Shown piece after piece: positions 1 to 5,116 of a DNA stretch of 10,812 nt. Position numbers and translations under genes: made by a program. The notes beneath the pieces were generated by a model. That model was not told where the DNA came from. It did not search any database and saw only the letters and a list, made by a program, of their open reading frames with translations. The DNA comes from Ruminococcus sp. (lineage in GTDB: Bacteria > Bacillota > Clostridia > Oscillospirales > Ruminococcaceae): the NCBI GenBank assembly GCA_017544125.1, contig JAFYET010000251.1:1-10812 (forward strand). The letters run 5' to 3'. Within the stretch, counting starts at the first letter, position 1, and every line of letters starts with the position of its first letter.

Positions 1-484
1 CATAGTAATCATACCTCTCGGTATTTACTATCAGGTCTTTATGCGATGTGCCTTCGTCAAAGTATATCTGGCTCTCGTTAGTATATGCACAAAGAATGCT
101 GTTTATCTCGCTCATATAGTCAAAGCTCAGGCTGCTGTCTTTATATCTTAGCACCTGCGATGAAACTATACACAGCCTGTCGTAGAGCGTCTCAATCTCG
201 CCGGGGTCAATGGCATCTTCGATATACTTGAACTTGTTTGATTCCTTGGGCTGCTCATCGCCCATGACGGCTGCCTCGATATCCCACACATATTCACAGC
301 AGGAAAGCGCCTGAAGTGCCGTCAGCCCGTATGCCGCAAGCACTGCCGAGAGGATAAACGCCGCTACCCTTATCCACCGTGCCGACAGCTTATACGCTAT
401 GCTCCCCTTAGCGGGAGGAGAGGGTGTCTCCTCCGCCGTATCGGGGGTCTGTTTTGTTGTCTGCTCACTTTTGTTTTTTGTCAT
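1..484 (-). CDS. Probable sensor histidine kinase, N-terminal part (cut by the window edge)
   Basis: Reading from an ATG at 484 down to base 1 gives 161 open residues with no stop. The protein starts with a Lys/Thr/Pro-rich cytoplasmic tail (about residues 1-36). One hydrophobic membrane segment follows (about 37-59, rich in Ala, Leu and Val), then a polar stretch (about 65-161) that would be the start of an extracellular sensor domain. No kinase motif (HisKA or HATPase) lies inside the window, so the kinase call rests on position: it begins 13 bases after the stop of an OmpR-family response regulator on the same strand. There is no strong Shine-Dalgarno before the ATG, only an AACGGAA immediately next to it, so translation is probably coupled to the regulator gene. 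An in-frame TTG at 511 is a less likely start. It could be another membrane protein, but kinase partner is the best guess. Confidence 0.7.
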   Translation of the reverse strand, partial: MTKNKSEQTTKQTPDTAEETPSPPAKGSIAYKLSARWIRVAAFILSAVLAAYGLTALQALSCCEYVWDIEAAVMGDEQPKESNKFKYIEDAIDPGEIETLYDRLCIVSSQVLRYKDSSLSFDYMSEINSILCAYTNESQIYFDEGTSHKDLIVNTERYDYY

Positions 485-497
485 TTCCGTTTCGTTG

Positions 498-1205
498 TCA
501 GTATTTTTCAATTTTGTATCCAACGCCCCACACCACCTTTAAATATCTCGGCTCCTTCGGGTTTATCTCTATTTTTTCCCTTATGTGCCGTATGTGGACC
601 ATAACGGTGTTCTCGACCGCATATGCGTCCTCTCTCCACACACGCTGATATATCTCTTCCGCTGAGAATACTCTGCCGGCATTACTCATCAAAAGCTCGA
701 GTATCTTGTATTCGGTAGCGGTCAGCGTGCATTTTTTGCCGTCGATGCTTATGCTCTTTGTCTCTTTGTCAAGCTCAAGCCCGCCGACGGTTATTATTCC
801 CTGCCTTGTAACGGAGCTGTCACGAGAGCCGAGCGTCAGGTAGCGCCGCAGGTTAGCCTTTACCCTCGCTATAAGTTCAAGCGGGTTATAGGGCTTTGTG
901 ATATAATCATCAGCCCCCATGGAAAGCCCGAGTATCTTGTCGGTATCTTCGCTCTTGGCCGAGAGCACTATGACGGGAATGTTGTTGTGCTGCCTTATCT
1001 TCATAAGAGCCGACAGCCCGTCGAGCCTTGGCATCATAACGTCGATTATAAGCAGCTCGACCTGGCGCTCGGCTATTATTTCAAGCGCTTCAAGCCCGTC
1101 ATAGGCTGTCAGCACATTCAGCCCCTCGTCTTTAAGGAGCCTGCTTATAGCCGAAACTATATCCCTGTCATCATCTACCACAAGTACCGTCTGAGTGTTT
1201 TCCAT
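498..1205 (-). CDS. OmpR/VanR-type response regulator, winged-helix DNA binding
   Basis: This 235-residue protein has the usual length and order for the OmpR/PhoB family. The receiver domain spans about residues 5-120, with the acidic pocket D11-D13, the phosphoacceptor D55 (IIDVMMPRLDG), the switch Ser82 (LSAKS) and Lys104 in TKPY. A Trans_reg_C winged helix spans about 140-235 and contains TATEYKILELL, the recognition-helix region ENTVMVHIRHIREKI and the terminal wing VVWGVGYKIEKY. It would be phosphorylated by the kinase encoded next to it and then bind DNA as a dimer at direct repeats. The start at 1205 is chosen because GGAGGAAAACGGAT precedes that ATG with good spacing; an upstream in-frame ATG at 1238 has no such site and would add 11 unlikely residues. 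Three TTTCTTAAGA boxes upstream suggest autoregulation. Confidence 0.93.
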   Translation of the reverse strand: MENTQTVLVVDDDRDIVSAISRLLKDEGLNVLTAYDGLEALEIIAERQVELLIIDVMMPRLDGLSALMKIRQHNNIPVIVLSAKSEDTDKILGLSMGADDYITKPYNPLELIARVKANLRRYLTLGSRDSSVTRQGIITVGGLELDKETKSISIDGKKCTLTATEYKILELLMSNAGRVFSAEEIYQRVWREDAYAVENTVMVHIRHIREKIEINPKEPRYLKVVWGVGYKIEKY

Positions 1206-1241
1206 ATCCGTTTTCCTCCGTTGAATATATAATAGCACACA

Positions 1242-1285
1242 TTTCTTAAGACAAAGTCGAGATTTTTCTTAAGAATTTCTTAAGA
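1242..1285. promoter_or_regulatory. Triple TTTCTTAAGA boxes, probable response-regulator operator
   Basis: The exact 10-mer TTTCTTAAGA occurs at 1242-1251, 1265-1274 and 1276-1285. The start-to-start distances are 23 and 11 bp, so all three lie on roughly the same helical face. Each contains the 8-bp palindrome TCTTAAGA. OmpR-family regulators typically bind direct repeats about 11 bp apart. Relative to a proximal start near 1222, the two outer boxes fall at about -43 to -63, a classical activator position, and the inner box overlaps the -35 zone. Binding by the adjacent regulator is inferred. Confidence 0.7.
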
Positions 1286-1310
1286 TGCGTTATATGCGTT
1301 TACTAAGGTT

Positions 1311-1339
1311 ATTATAACATATAAAGGGCAGTGGTTCAA
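1311..1339 (-). promoter_or_regulatory. Distal sigma-A promoter for the two-component genes
   Basis: On the minus strand TTGAAC (1339-1334) is followed, after 17 bp, by a perfect TATAAT (1316-1311). Transcription would start near 1304, upstream of the three boxes, so a bound regulator could block it. The proximal alternative is an AT-rich TATTATATATT at 1234-1224 with a poor -35, as expected for an activated promoter. Confidence 0.55.
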
Positions 1340-1350
1340 TAGGGCGGGGT

Positions 1351-1379
1351 TTGAAAAAGCGCATGAAATATGCTATAAT
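1351..1379 (+). promoter_or_regulatory. Sigma-A promoter for the sigma/anti-sigma operon
   Basis: TTGAAA at 1351-1356 and TATAAT at 1374-1379 are 17 bp apart, and a TG at 1371-1372 makes an extended -10. Transcription would begin near 1386, giving a leader of about 80 bases before the sigma factor. It lies back to back with the distal minus-strand promoter. Confidence 0.75.
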
Positions 1380-1434
1380 AAAAAATGTTTTTAATGTGTG
1401 TCACTTTTTATGAGTTTTGGTTGTCTGTAATAAG

Positions 1435-1446
1435 TGAAACGTTTCA
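1435..1446. promoter_or_regulatory. Palindrome TGAAACGTTTCA in the sigma leader
   Basis: A perfect 12-bp inverted repeat with a central CG sits about 50 bases after the predicted start site and a few bases before the ribosome binding site (GTGAGG, 1452-1457). Its form matches operators of LacI/GalR-family regulators, including catabolite-responsive sites, and could act as a downstream roadblock. The TGAAAC half also resembles the -35 of ECF sigma promoters, but no matching -10 follows at proper distance. Confidence 0.4.
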
Positions 1447-1464
1447 ATAAAGTGAGGACTTCAT

Positions 1465-1998
1465 ATGAATGACAGAGAGCTTTTGGAGCTGCTGAAGGCT
1501 GACCCGCATAAGGGGCTTGCGGCGGTGGTGAAGCAGTACAGCGCTTATGTTTACAAGATAGTTTTGAGCCGCCTGAGTGCAGATTGCAGCAGGGAGGATA
1601 TAGAAGAGGCTGTCAGTGACATATTTATGCGGCTTTATACGGCGGTGCAGGGCAGCGATGTTAAGATCAACTCGCTTTGTGCATACCTTGCGGCTATTGC
1701 ACAGCGGCACTGTATAAATGTATTCAAAGCGCACCTGCGGCGTACTGAGACGGTGTCGTTTGATGAACTTGAGGGTGCGCTTGCTGATGACATCACAGCG
1801 CAGGCGGACACAGAGCTTATTGATGCGATACATTCGCTTGGCAAGCCTGACAGCGAGATATTTATAAGGCGCTATTACCTGACGCAGACGGCGGCGGAGA
1901 TAGCGGCAGATCTTGGTATGAAGCCAAACACGGTAAACAAACGTATATCCCGGGGATTAAAGAAACTTAAAGAAATACTGAAGGAGGGAGAAAACTGA
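1465..1998 (+). CDS. Sigma-70 family RNA polymerase sigma factor (ECF-like)
   Basis: This 177-residue protein has the two-domain build of a small alternative sigma factor. Region 2 covers about residues 20-90, with an acidic helix REDIEEAVSDIFMRLY typical of region 2.1/2.2 core-polymerase binding. Region 4 covers about 118-172, with PDSEIFIRRYYL and the helix-turn-helix TAAEIAADLGMKPNTVNKRISRGLKKLKEIL that would read the -35 element. It has no sigma region 1.1 or 3. The ATG at 1465 follows GTGAGG with 7-base spacing. Its stop overlaps the start of the next gene by one base, the standard arrangement of a sigma factor with its membrane anti-sigma factor. A house-keeping-type promoter lies upstream and no clear self-recognised promoter was found. 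The signal it answers to cannot be read from the sequence. Confidence 0.9.
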   Translation: MNDRELLELLKADPHKGLAAVVKQYSAYVYKIVLSRLSADCSREDIEEAVSDIFMRLYTAVQGSDVKINSLCAYLAAIAQRHCINVFKAHLRRTETVSFDELEGALADDITAQADTELIDAIHSLGKPDSEIFIRRYYLTQTAAEIAADLGMKPNTVNKRISRGLKKLKEILKEGEN

Positions 1999-3020
1999 TG
2001 AGACTTACAAGGCTTTATGAGGCAGACGATATAAAGACTTGCGAGCATATGCAGAGTGAGCTTGAAAGCATAAGCTCGCACTCGCAGCTCGATGAAGATG
2101 CACAGCAGCGCATTCTCTCCCTGACGATGAAAAAGGCGGGATTTGAGATGAATGAAAGCATAACAATAAACAAGACTAAAAGATTCAGCAGGCGGTTTAT
2201 CGTGCTTATGGCGGCAGCGGTTATAGCCGTGACAGGTGCAGTAGGCGCAGGGGCAGCGTATATTGCCAAGAGGCGCAGTTCGGTCGAGGCGCTGCTCGGT
2301 GAAGAAAAGGCGGTGGCGCTTGACAGCCGTGGGCTGATCGACGAAAAGCACTTTGAGACGGATAAATATGATATGACGATAGATACCGTGCTTTGCGACG
2401 GGCAGAGCGTGCTATTAACGCTCGAAGCTGTGCCCAAGGACGAGAATATGTCTTTAGAGGAACTGGAGGAAGATATCACGGGCAGATGCTTTTCCATTGA
2501 CTGCAACTGGGAAAAGGAAGATGTGATGAAAAAGCAGGACAATATGCTTGTGGACGAGGCTATGAAAACCAATATTGACTATGGAGAAAGGGCTGTAAGG
2601 GTATTATGGCAGGGCGAAATGGAAAAGCCCTTTGATAAGCTGTTTCTGCCGCTTGCTGTAAATGTTATGAACCAAACGCATGACGAGCAGGATGTCATCG
2701 GCGATATAGTGCTTGAGCTTAAACAAAACGTGATAAGCCGTGATTTTGTAAATGCGAACGGCGAAAAGGTGAGGGTATCGGAAATTGCAATAACGGCAGA
2801 TCACCTTTCGGCAGGCGTGACGGCTGAAAACATCGAACCTTTATTTGAGTATGATGACGGCAGCACAGCCTATGCGCCGCAGGTGAGCTTTTCTGCTGAC
2901 CCTTATAGTGACGATGATACAGAGTTTGATAATGCTTATATAGATATGTTTACAGTTGTTGATATAATCAATATAAGAGCTGTAACTATCGGCACACAAA
3001 GATATGAAGAGGTGACCTGA
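1998..3020 (+). CDS. Membrane-anchored anti-sigma-like protein (DUF4179-like)
   Basis: The 340-residue protein starts with a cytoplasmic segment (about 1-62). A basic stop (KTKRFSRR) and one membrane helix at about 67-90 follow (FIVLMAAAVIAVTGAVGAGAAY), then an extracytoplasmic domain of some 250 residues rich in Asp and Glu. This layout, and the pairing with the sigma gene just upstream, match the DUF4179 group of Firmicute anti-sigma/sensor proteins. The N-terminal segment would hold the sigma factor at the membrane. The zinc-binding H-x3-C-x2-C signature of classical ZAS anti-sigma factors is not present. The start codon ATG (1998) overlaps the sigma stop, and AGGAGGGAG (1982-1990) inside the sigma gene is a strong ribosome binding site, so both proteins are translationally coupled. 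The family name is less certain than the topology. Confidence 0.8.
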   Translation: MRLTRLYEADDIKTCEHMQSELESISSHSQLDEDAQQRILSLTMKKAGFEMNESITINKTKRFSRRFIVLMAAAVIAVTGAVGAGAAYIAKRRSSVEALLGEEKAVALDSRGLIDEKHFETDKYDMTIDTVLCDGQSVLLTLEAVPKDENMSLEELEEDITGRCFSIDCNWEKEDVMKKQDNMLVDEAMKTNIDYGERAVRVLWQGEMEKPFDKLFLPLAVNVMNQTHDEQDVIGDIVLELKQNVISRDFVNANGEKVRVSEIAITADHLSAGVTAENIEPLFEYDDGSTAYAPQVSFSADPYSDDDTEFDNAYIDMFTVVDIINIRAVTIGTQRYEEVT

Positions 3021-3289
3021 TATATAATATTTATTGATAGCTATAATAACAGTTTATAGCAAAGGCGGTTTATGACAGCGTTATCTTATAGCCCCTGCAT
3101 TTTTGCAAAAGATTCTGTTTCGTGGGTGTGAACACCCACTGAAAACGGCGCTGATACGGGGTGGCAACGTTGTCACCATAAGTGCACGAGGGGTGGCTTG
3201 CAGGGGAGAAACGGGCTTATATACATTGAATTTTGCGTGATGAACGCTTTGCACACGGTCTTGTGTGCGAACGTTGTCACGCATTTTTG
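3021..3289. other. Gene-free, structure-rich region after the sigma operon
   Basis: No plausible gene is present. An AT-rich hairpin comes first (GCTATAA 3040-3046 with TTATAGC 3054-3060). The core comes next: CCCCTGCA (3092-3099) can pair with TGCAGGGG (3199-3206) and would close a multibranch fold. Inside it are GTGGGTG-TGAA-CACCCAC (3122-3139) and GGTGGC-AACGTT-GTCACC (3160-3177, one G-U pair). The octamer GGGGTGGC occurs twice (3158-3165, 3190-3197). The stretch ends in a terminator. It could be the sigma operon's structured 3' UTR, an independent small RNA, or a copy of a dispersed intergenic repeat. No clear promoter of its own was found. Confidence 0.45.
3234..3288 (+). terminator. Probable intrinsic terminator before the sulfhydrylase promoter
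   Basis: TGCGTGA (3234-3240) pairs with TCACGCA (3277-3283), and inside it GCACAC (3251-3256) pairs with GTGTGC (3263-3268), extended by TTT/GAA. Five T residues follow at 3284-3288. It would end transcripts from the sigma operon or a small RNA just before the next promoter. Confidence 0.6.
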
Positions 3290-3318
3290 TTGACCTTTGG
3301 TGTATCTTCGTGTATACT
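3290..3318 (+). promoter_or_regulatory. Sigma-A promoter of the sulfhydrylase gene
   Basis: TTGACC (3290-3295) and TATACT (3313-3318) are 17 bp apart. The start near 3325 leaves a leader of only about 40 bases, too short for a SAM riboswitch or T-box. The promoter abuts the T-run of the preceding terminator. Confidence 0.75.
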
Positions 3319-3364
3319 CAAAACATCGAAAGAACACACACAGACAACGAAAGGAATGGTAACA

Positions 3365-4654
3365 ATGGCAGAGTTTGGTTTTGACACAAGAAAGATAAGG
3401 GCGGGCTATGACCCGAAGGATAACAACCAGTCGGTGCTGCCGCCTATATATCAGACGGCTTCATATGATTTCAAGAGCACTGAGCACGCACAGAACCTCT
3501 TCACCTACAAGGAGGCAGGCTATCTCTACACAAGAGTTGGCAACCCCACGGTGACTTACTTCTCAGAGAGGGTAAAGGCACTTGACGGCGCAAAGAATGC
3601 AGTTGCGGTAGGCTCGGGCATGGCGGCTATAAGCTATACGCTTTTGAACCTTGCAGCAAAGGGCGGCACTATACTCGCATCGCCCTACCTCTACGGCGGC
3701 ACTATTGATGCATTTGACAGGCTCTTCCCCGAGCTGGGCGTGAACATCAAGCTAACAGATGCGGTGCTTGACCCTGCAAAGCTCGAGAGCGAGCTTACTG
3801 ATGATGTAAAGGCGGTATATGTTGAATCAATCAGCAACCCCAACGCTTATCTGCTCGATATAGATGCTATATCAGAGGTGGCGCACAAGCACGGCGTGCC
3901 TGTTGTGGTAGACAACACACTTGCAACGCCTTATCTTTACAGACCCTTTGAGCACGGCGCTGACATCGTGGTATACTCGGCAACAAAAGCGCTCACAGGC
4001 CACGGCAACATCATAGCAGGTCTTATACTCGACAACGGCGATATGAGCCTTTACACTAAGGAGCGCTACCCGCAGTTCTATGAGCCGATAGTTATGCTTA
4101 AGGGCAAGTCAACTGCTGACATATTCCCTGATAACTTCTTTATATTCAGAGCGACGCTGGTTTATCTGAACCTCTTGGGTGCTGCACTCTCTCCGCAGGA
4201 TGCTTACCTTGCCATCATCGGTCTTGAAACGCTCTCTGAGCGTGTGGCAAAGCAGAGCAGCAATGCCGCAAAGATAGCAGAGTATCTTGAAAGCTCGCCC
4301 GCAGTTGAGTGGGTGCGCCACCCCTCGCTTGCAAGCTACAAGTTCAAAGCACTTGCTGACAAGAATCTGCCCAATGGCGGCGGCGGTGTGCTCTCATTCG
4401 GCATAAAGGGCACCCCCGAGCAGGAAGCGGCTTTCCTTAACAACATCAAGCTGTTTACTTATCACGTTAATCTTGGTGATGCACGCTCGCTGATAGTTGA
4501 TTCGCCTAACACCACACACAGTGAGCTTGATGAGGAGGAATTAAAGCTGGCTGACATTCCCGCTAACCTCATACGCATATCCGCAGGTCTTGAAGACGCT
4601 GACGACCTTATCGCTGACCTCGAACAGGCATTCAAGGCAGCGGGGCTTATCTGA
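3365..4654 (+). CDS. O-acetylhomoserine sulfhydrylase (O-acetylhomoserine aminocarboxypropyltransferase)
   Basis: This 429-residue cytoplasmic PLP enzyme of the Cys/Met metabolism family joins O-acetylhomoserine and sulfide to make homocysteine, the direct sulfhydrylation route to methionine. Visible features are FDTRKIRAGYDP near the N terminus, the substrate/PLP-phosphate segment LYTRVGNPTV (54-63), SGMAAISY (84-91), VVVDNTLATPYLYRPFEHGAD (180-200) and the PLP-binding Lys208 in YSATKALTGHG. Length and the long GADIVVYSATKALTGHGNIIAG block fit sulfhydrylases better than the shorter (about 380-residue) cystathionine synthases and lyases. The start at 3365 has AAAGGAA at good spacing. An ATG at 3356 is too close to that site, and the upstream in-frame extension to 3233 covers the terminator and promoter. 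The gene appears monocistronic. It could be assigned cysteine-forming activity as well; specificity cannot be settled from sequence. Confidence 0.92.
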   Translation: MAEFGFDTRKIRAGYDPKDNNQSVLPPIYQTASYDFKSTEHAQNLFTYKEAGYLYTRVGNPTVTYFSERVKALDGAKNAVAVGSGMAAISYTLLNLAAKGGTILASPYLYGGTIDAFDRLFPELGVNIKLTDAVLDPAKLESELTDDVKAVYVESISNPNAYLLDIDAISEVAHKHGVPVVVDNTLATPYLYRPFEHGADIVVYSATKALTGHGNIIAGLILDNGDMSLYTKERYPQFYEPIVMLKGKSTADIFPDNFFIFRATLVYLNLLGAALSPQDAYLAIIGLETLSERVAKQSSNAAKIAEYLESSPAVEWVRHPSLASYKFKALADKNLPNGGGGVLSFGIKGTPEQEAAFLNNIKLFTYHVNLGDARSLIVDSPNTTHSELDEEELKLADIPANLIRISAGLEDADDLIADLEQAFKAAGLI

Positions 4655-4689
4655 GCTGTGGAGTATTAGGATTTTCCATACTTAAAAAA

Positions 4690-4858
4690 GGTAACAGGTT
4701 ACAGGTAACAGGTGAGGAGCGGCTTCGCCGCAGATGCCCATTCGGGCTTTTACTCCCACATAATTGCTTAAAACATCAGAAATGCTATATCTAATAGTCC
4801 TAATGTACATTATTCGCCGAAGACGACACCTTAACTGATCACTTTTACCTGTTAACTG
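4690..4858. repeat. Small non-coding repeat element candidate with TAACAGGT/ACCTGTTA ends
   Basis: The left end is a tandem heptamer, GGTAACA-GGTTACA-GGTAACA-GGT (4690-4713). The right end carries the inverse ACCTGTTA (4847-4854) and two copies of TTAACTG (4831-4837, 4852-4858). Between them are two tight hairpins, GCGGCTTCGCCGC (4719-4731) and GCCC-ATTC-GGGC followed by TTTT (4736-4751). There is no ORF. The size (about 170 bp) and inverted ends are MITE-like, but no target-site duplication was found. The second hairpin could also act as a weak terminator for the sulfhydrylase. Confidence 0.4.
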
Positions 4859-4862
4859 AAAT

Positions 4863-4904
4863 AAGCCGCTCGTGTGCTGTGAAATGGCAGCATATGGGCG
4901 GCTT
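4863..4904 (+). terminator. 17-bp RNA hairpin, probable terminator or processing stem
   Basis: Bases 4863-4879 (AAGCCGCTCGTGTGCTG) can pair along their whole length with 4888-4904 (CAGCATATGGGCGGCTT) when three G-U pairs are allowed. They leave an 8-base loop, TGAAATGG. Only a short T-run follows (TTTGTT counting the stem end), so termination may be weak. As RNA the plus strand has G-U wobbles, while the minus strand would have A-C mismatches, which argues for the plus strand. Confidence 0.5.
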
Positions 4905-5011
4905 TGTTAATAGGATGTTAAATTCATAGTTGTGAGGTAGGAAAACATCACTAAAATATATTCGGGATATTATACCTAACTTGTAGGAAATGCTGAAACG
5001 AATAAAACCTA

Positions 5012-5040
5012 TTGACACGATAGGAAATGAATGTTATAAT
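5012..5040 (+). promoter_or_regulatory. Perfect consensus sigma-A promoter of the GCS2-type ligase
   Basis: TTGACA (5012-5017), a 17-bp spacer and TATAAT (5035-5040) match the consensus at all 12 positions. The start near 5047 gives a leader of about 70 bases. CCTAT (5008-5012) and ATAGG (5020-5024) form an inverted repeat around the -35 element and could be an operator. TAGGAAATG is repeated at 4984-4992 and 5021-5029. Confidence 0.85.
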
Positions 5041-5116
5041 AGTAACATAAAATCATACCAAATATATCGGAAATATAATTATTGGAAATATCTTATCTAT
5101 TACGGAGTGAAAAACT

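Larger units (their letters stand above)
1206..1464. other. Divergent control region between the response regulator and the sigma factor
   Basis: This 259-bp gap has no credible gene. It holds a minus-strand distal promoter (1311-1339), an AT-rich minus-strand proximal -10 region (1224-1234), three TTTCTTAAGA boxes (1242-1285), a plus-strand promoter (1351-1379) and a palindrome just before the sigma ribosome binding site (1435-1446). These are listed separately. Confidence 0.85.
4655..5116. other. Long gene-free region with repeats, hairpins and a promoter
   Basis: No coding sequence was recognised in these 462 bp. In order it holds a heptamer array and possible small repeat element (4690-4858), a long RNA hairpin (4863-4904), an AT-rich segment, and a perfect sigma-A promoter (5012-5040). 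ATTAGGA (4665-4671) and TCCTAAT (4798-4804) are a further short inverted pair of unclear meaning. Confidence 0.8.

Noticed and set aside
424..648. Plus-strand ORF opposite the response regulator
   Set aside because: It lies antisense to two well-supported genes and has no domain or start-site support.
1435..1457. ECF-type autoregulated promoter with -35 TGAAAC
   Set aside because: No CGT-like -10 follows at about 16 bp, and the position is immediately before the ribosome binding site.
3081..3284. Minus-strand small ORF of 67 residues
   Set aside because: It runs through the hairpins and terminator, has no convincing ribosome binding site and reads as low-complexity translation of RNA structure; it might mark a dispersed repeat.
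3085..3289. T-box leader suggested by GGGGTGGCAACG, or a SAM (S-box) riboswitch for the methionine gene
   Set aside because: The sulfhydrylase promoter at 3290-3318 lies downstream of this stretch. I could not find a specifier loop or stem I, the T-box UGGC would fit a G73 tRNA rather than Met or Cys, and S-box consensus blocks are absent.
3233..3364. Longer N terminus for the sulfhydrylase
   Set aside because: The extension covers a terminator and a promoter, has no family similarity, and a good ribosome binding site points to the ATG at 3365.
4690..4713. Possible CRISPR repeat in the GGTAACA array
   Set aside because: Units are 7 bp, directly adjacent without spacers, and there are no cas genes in the window.
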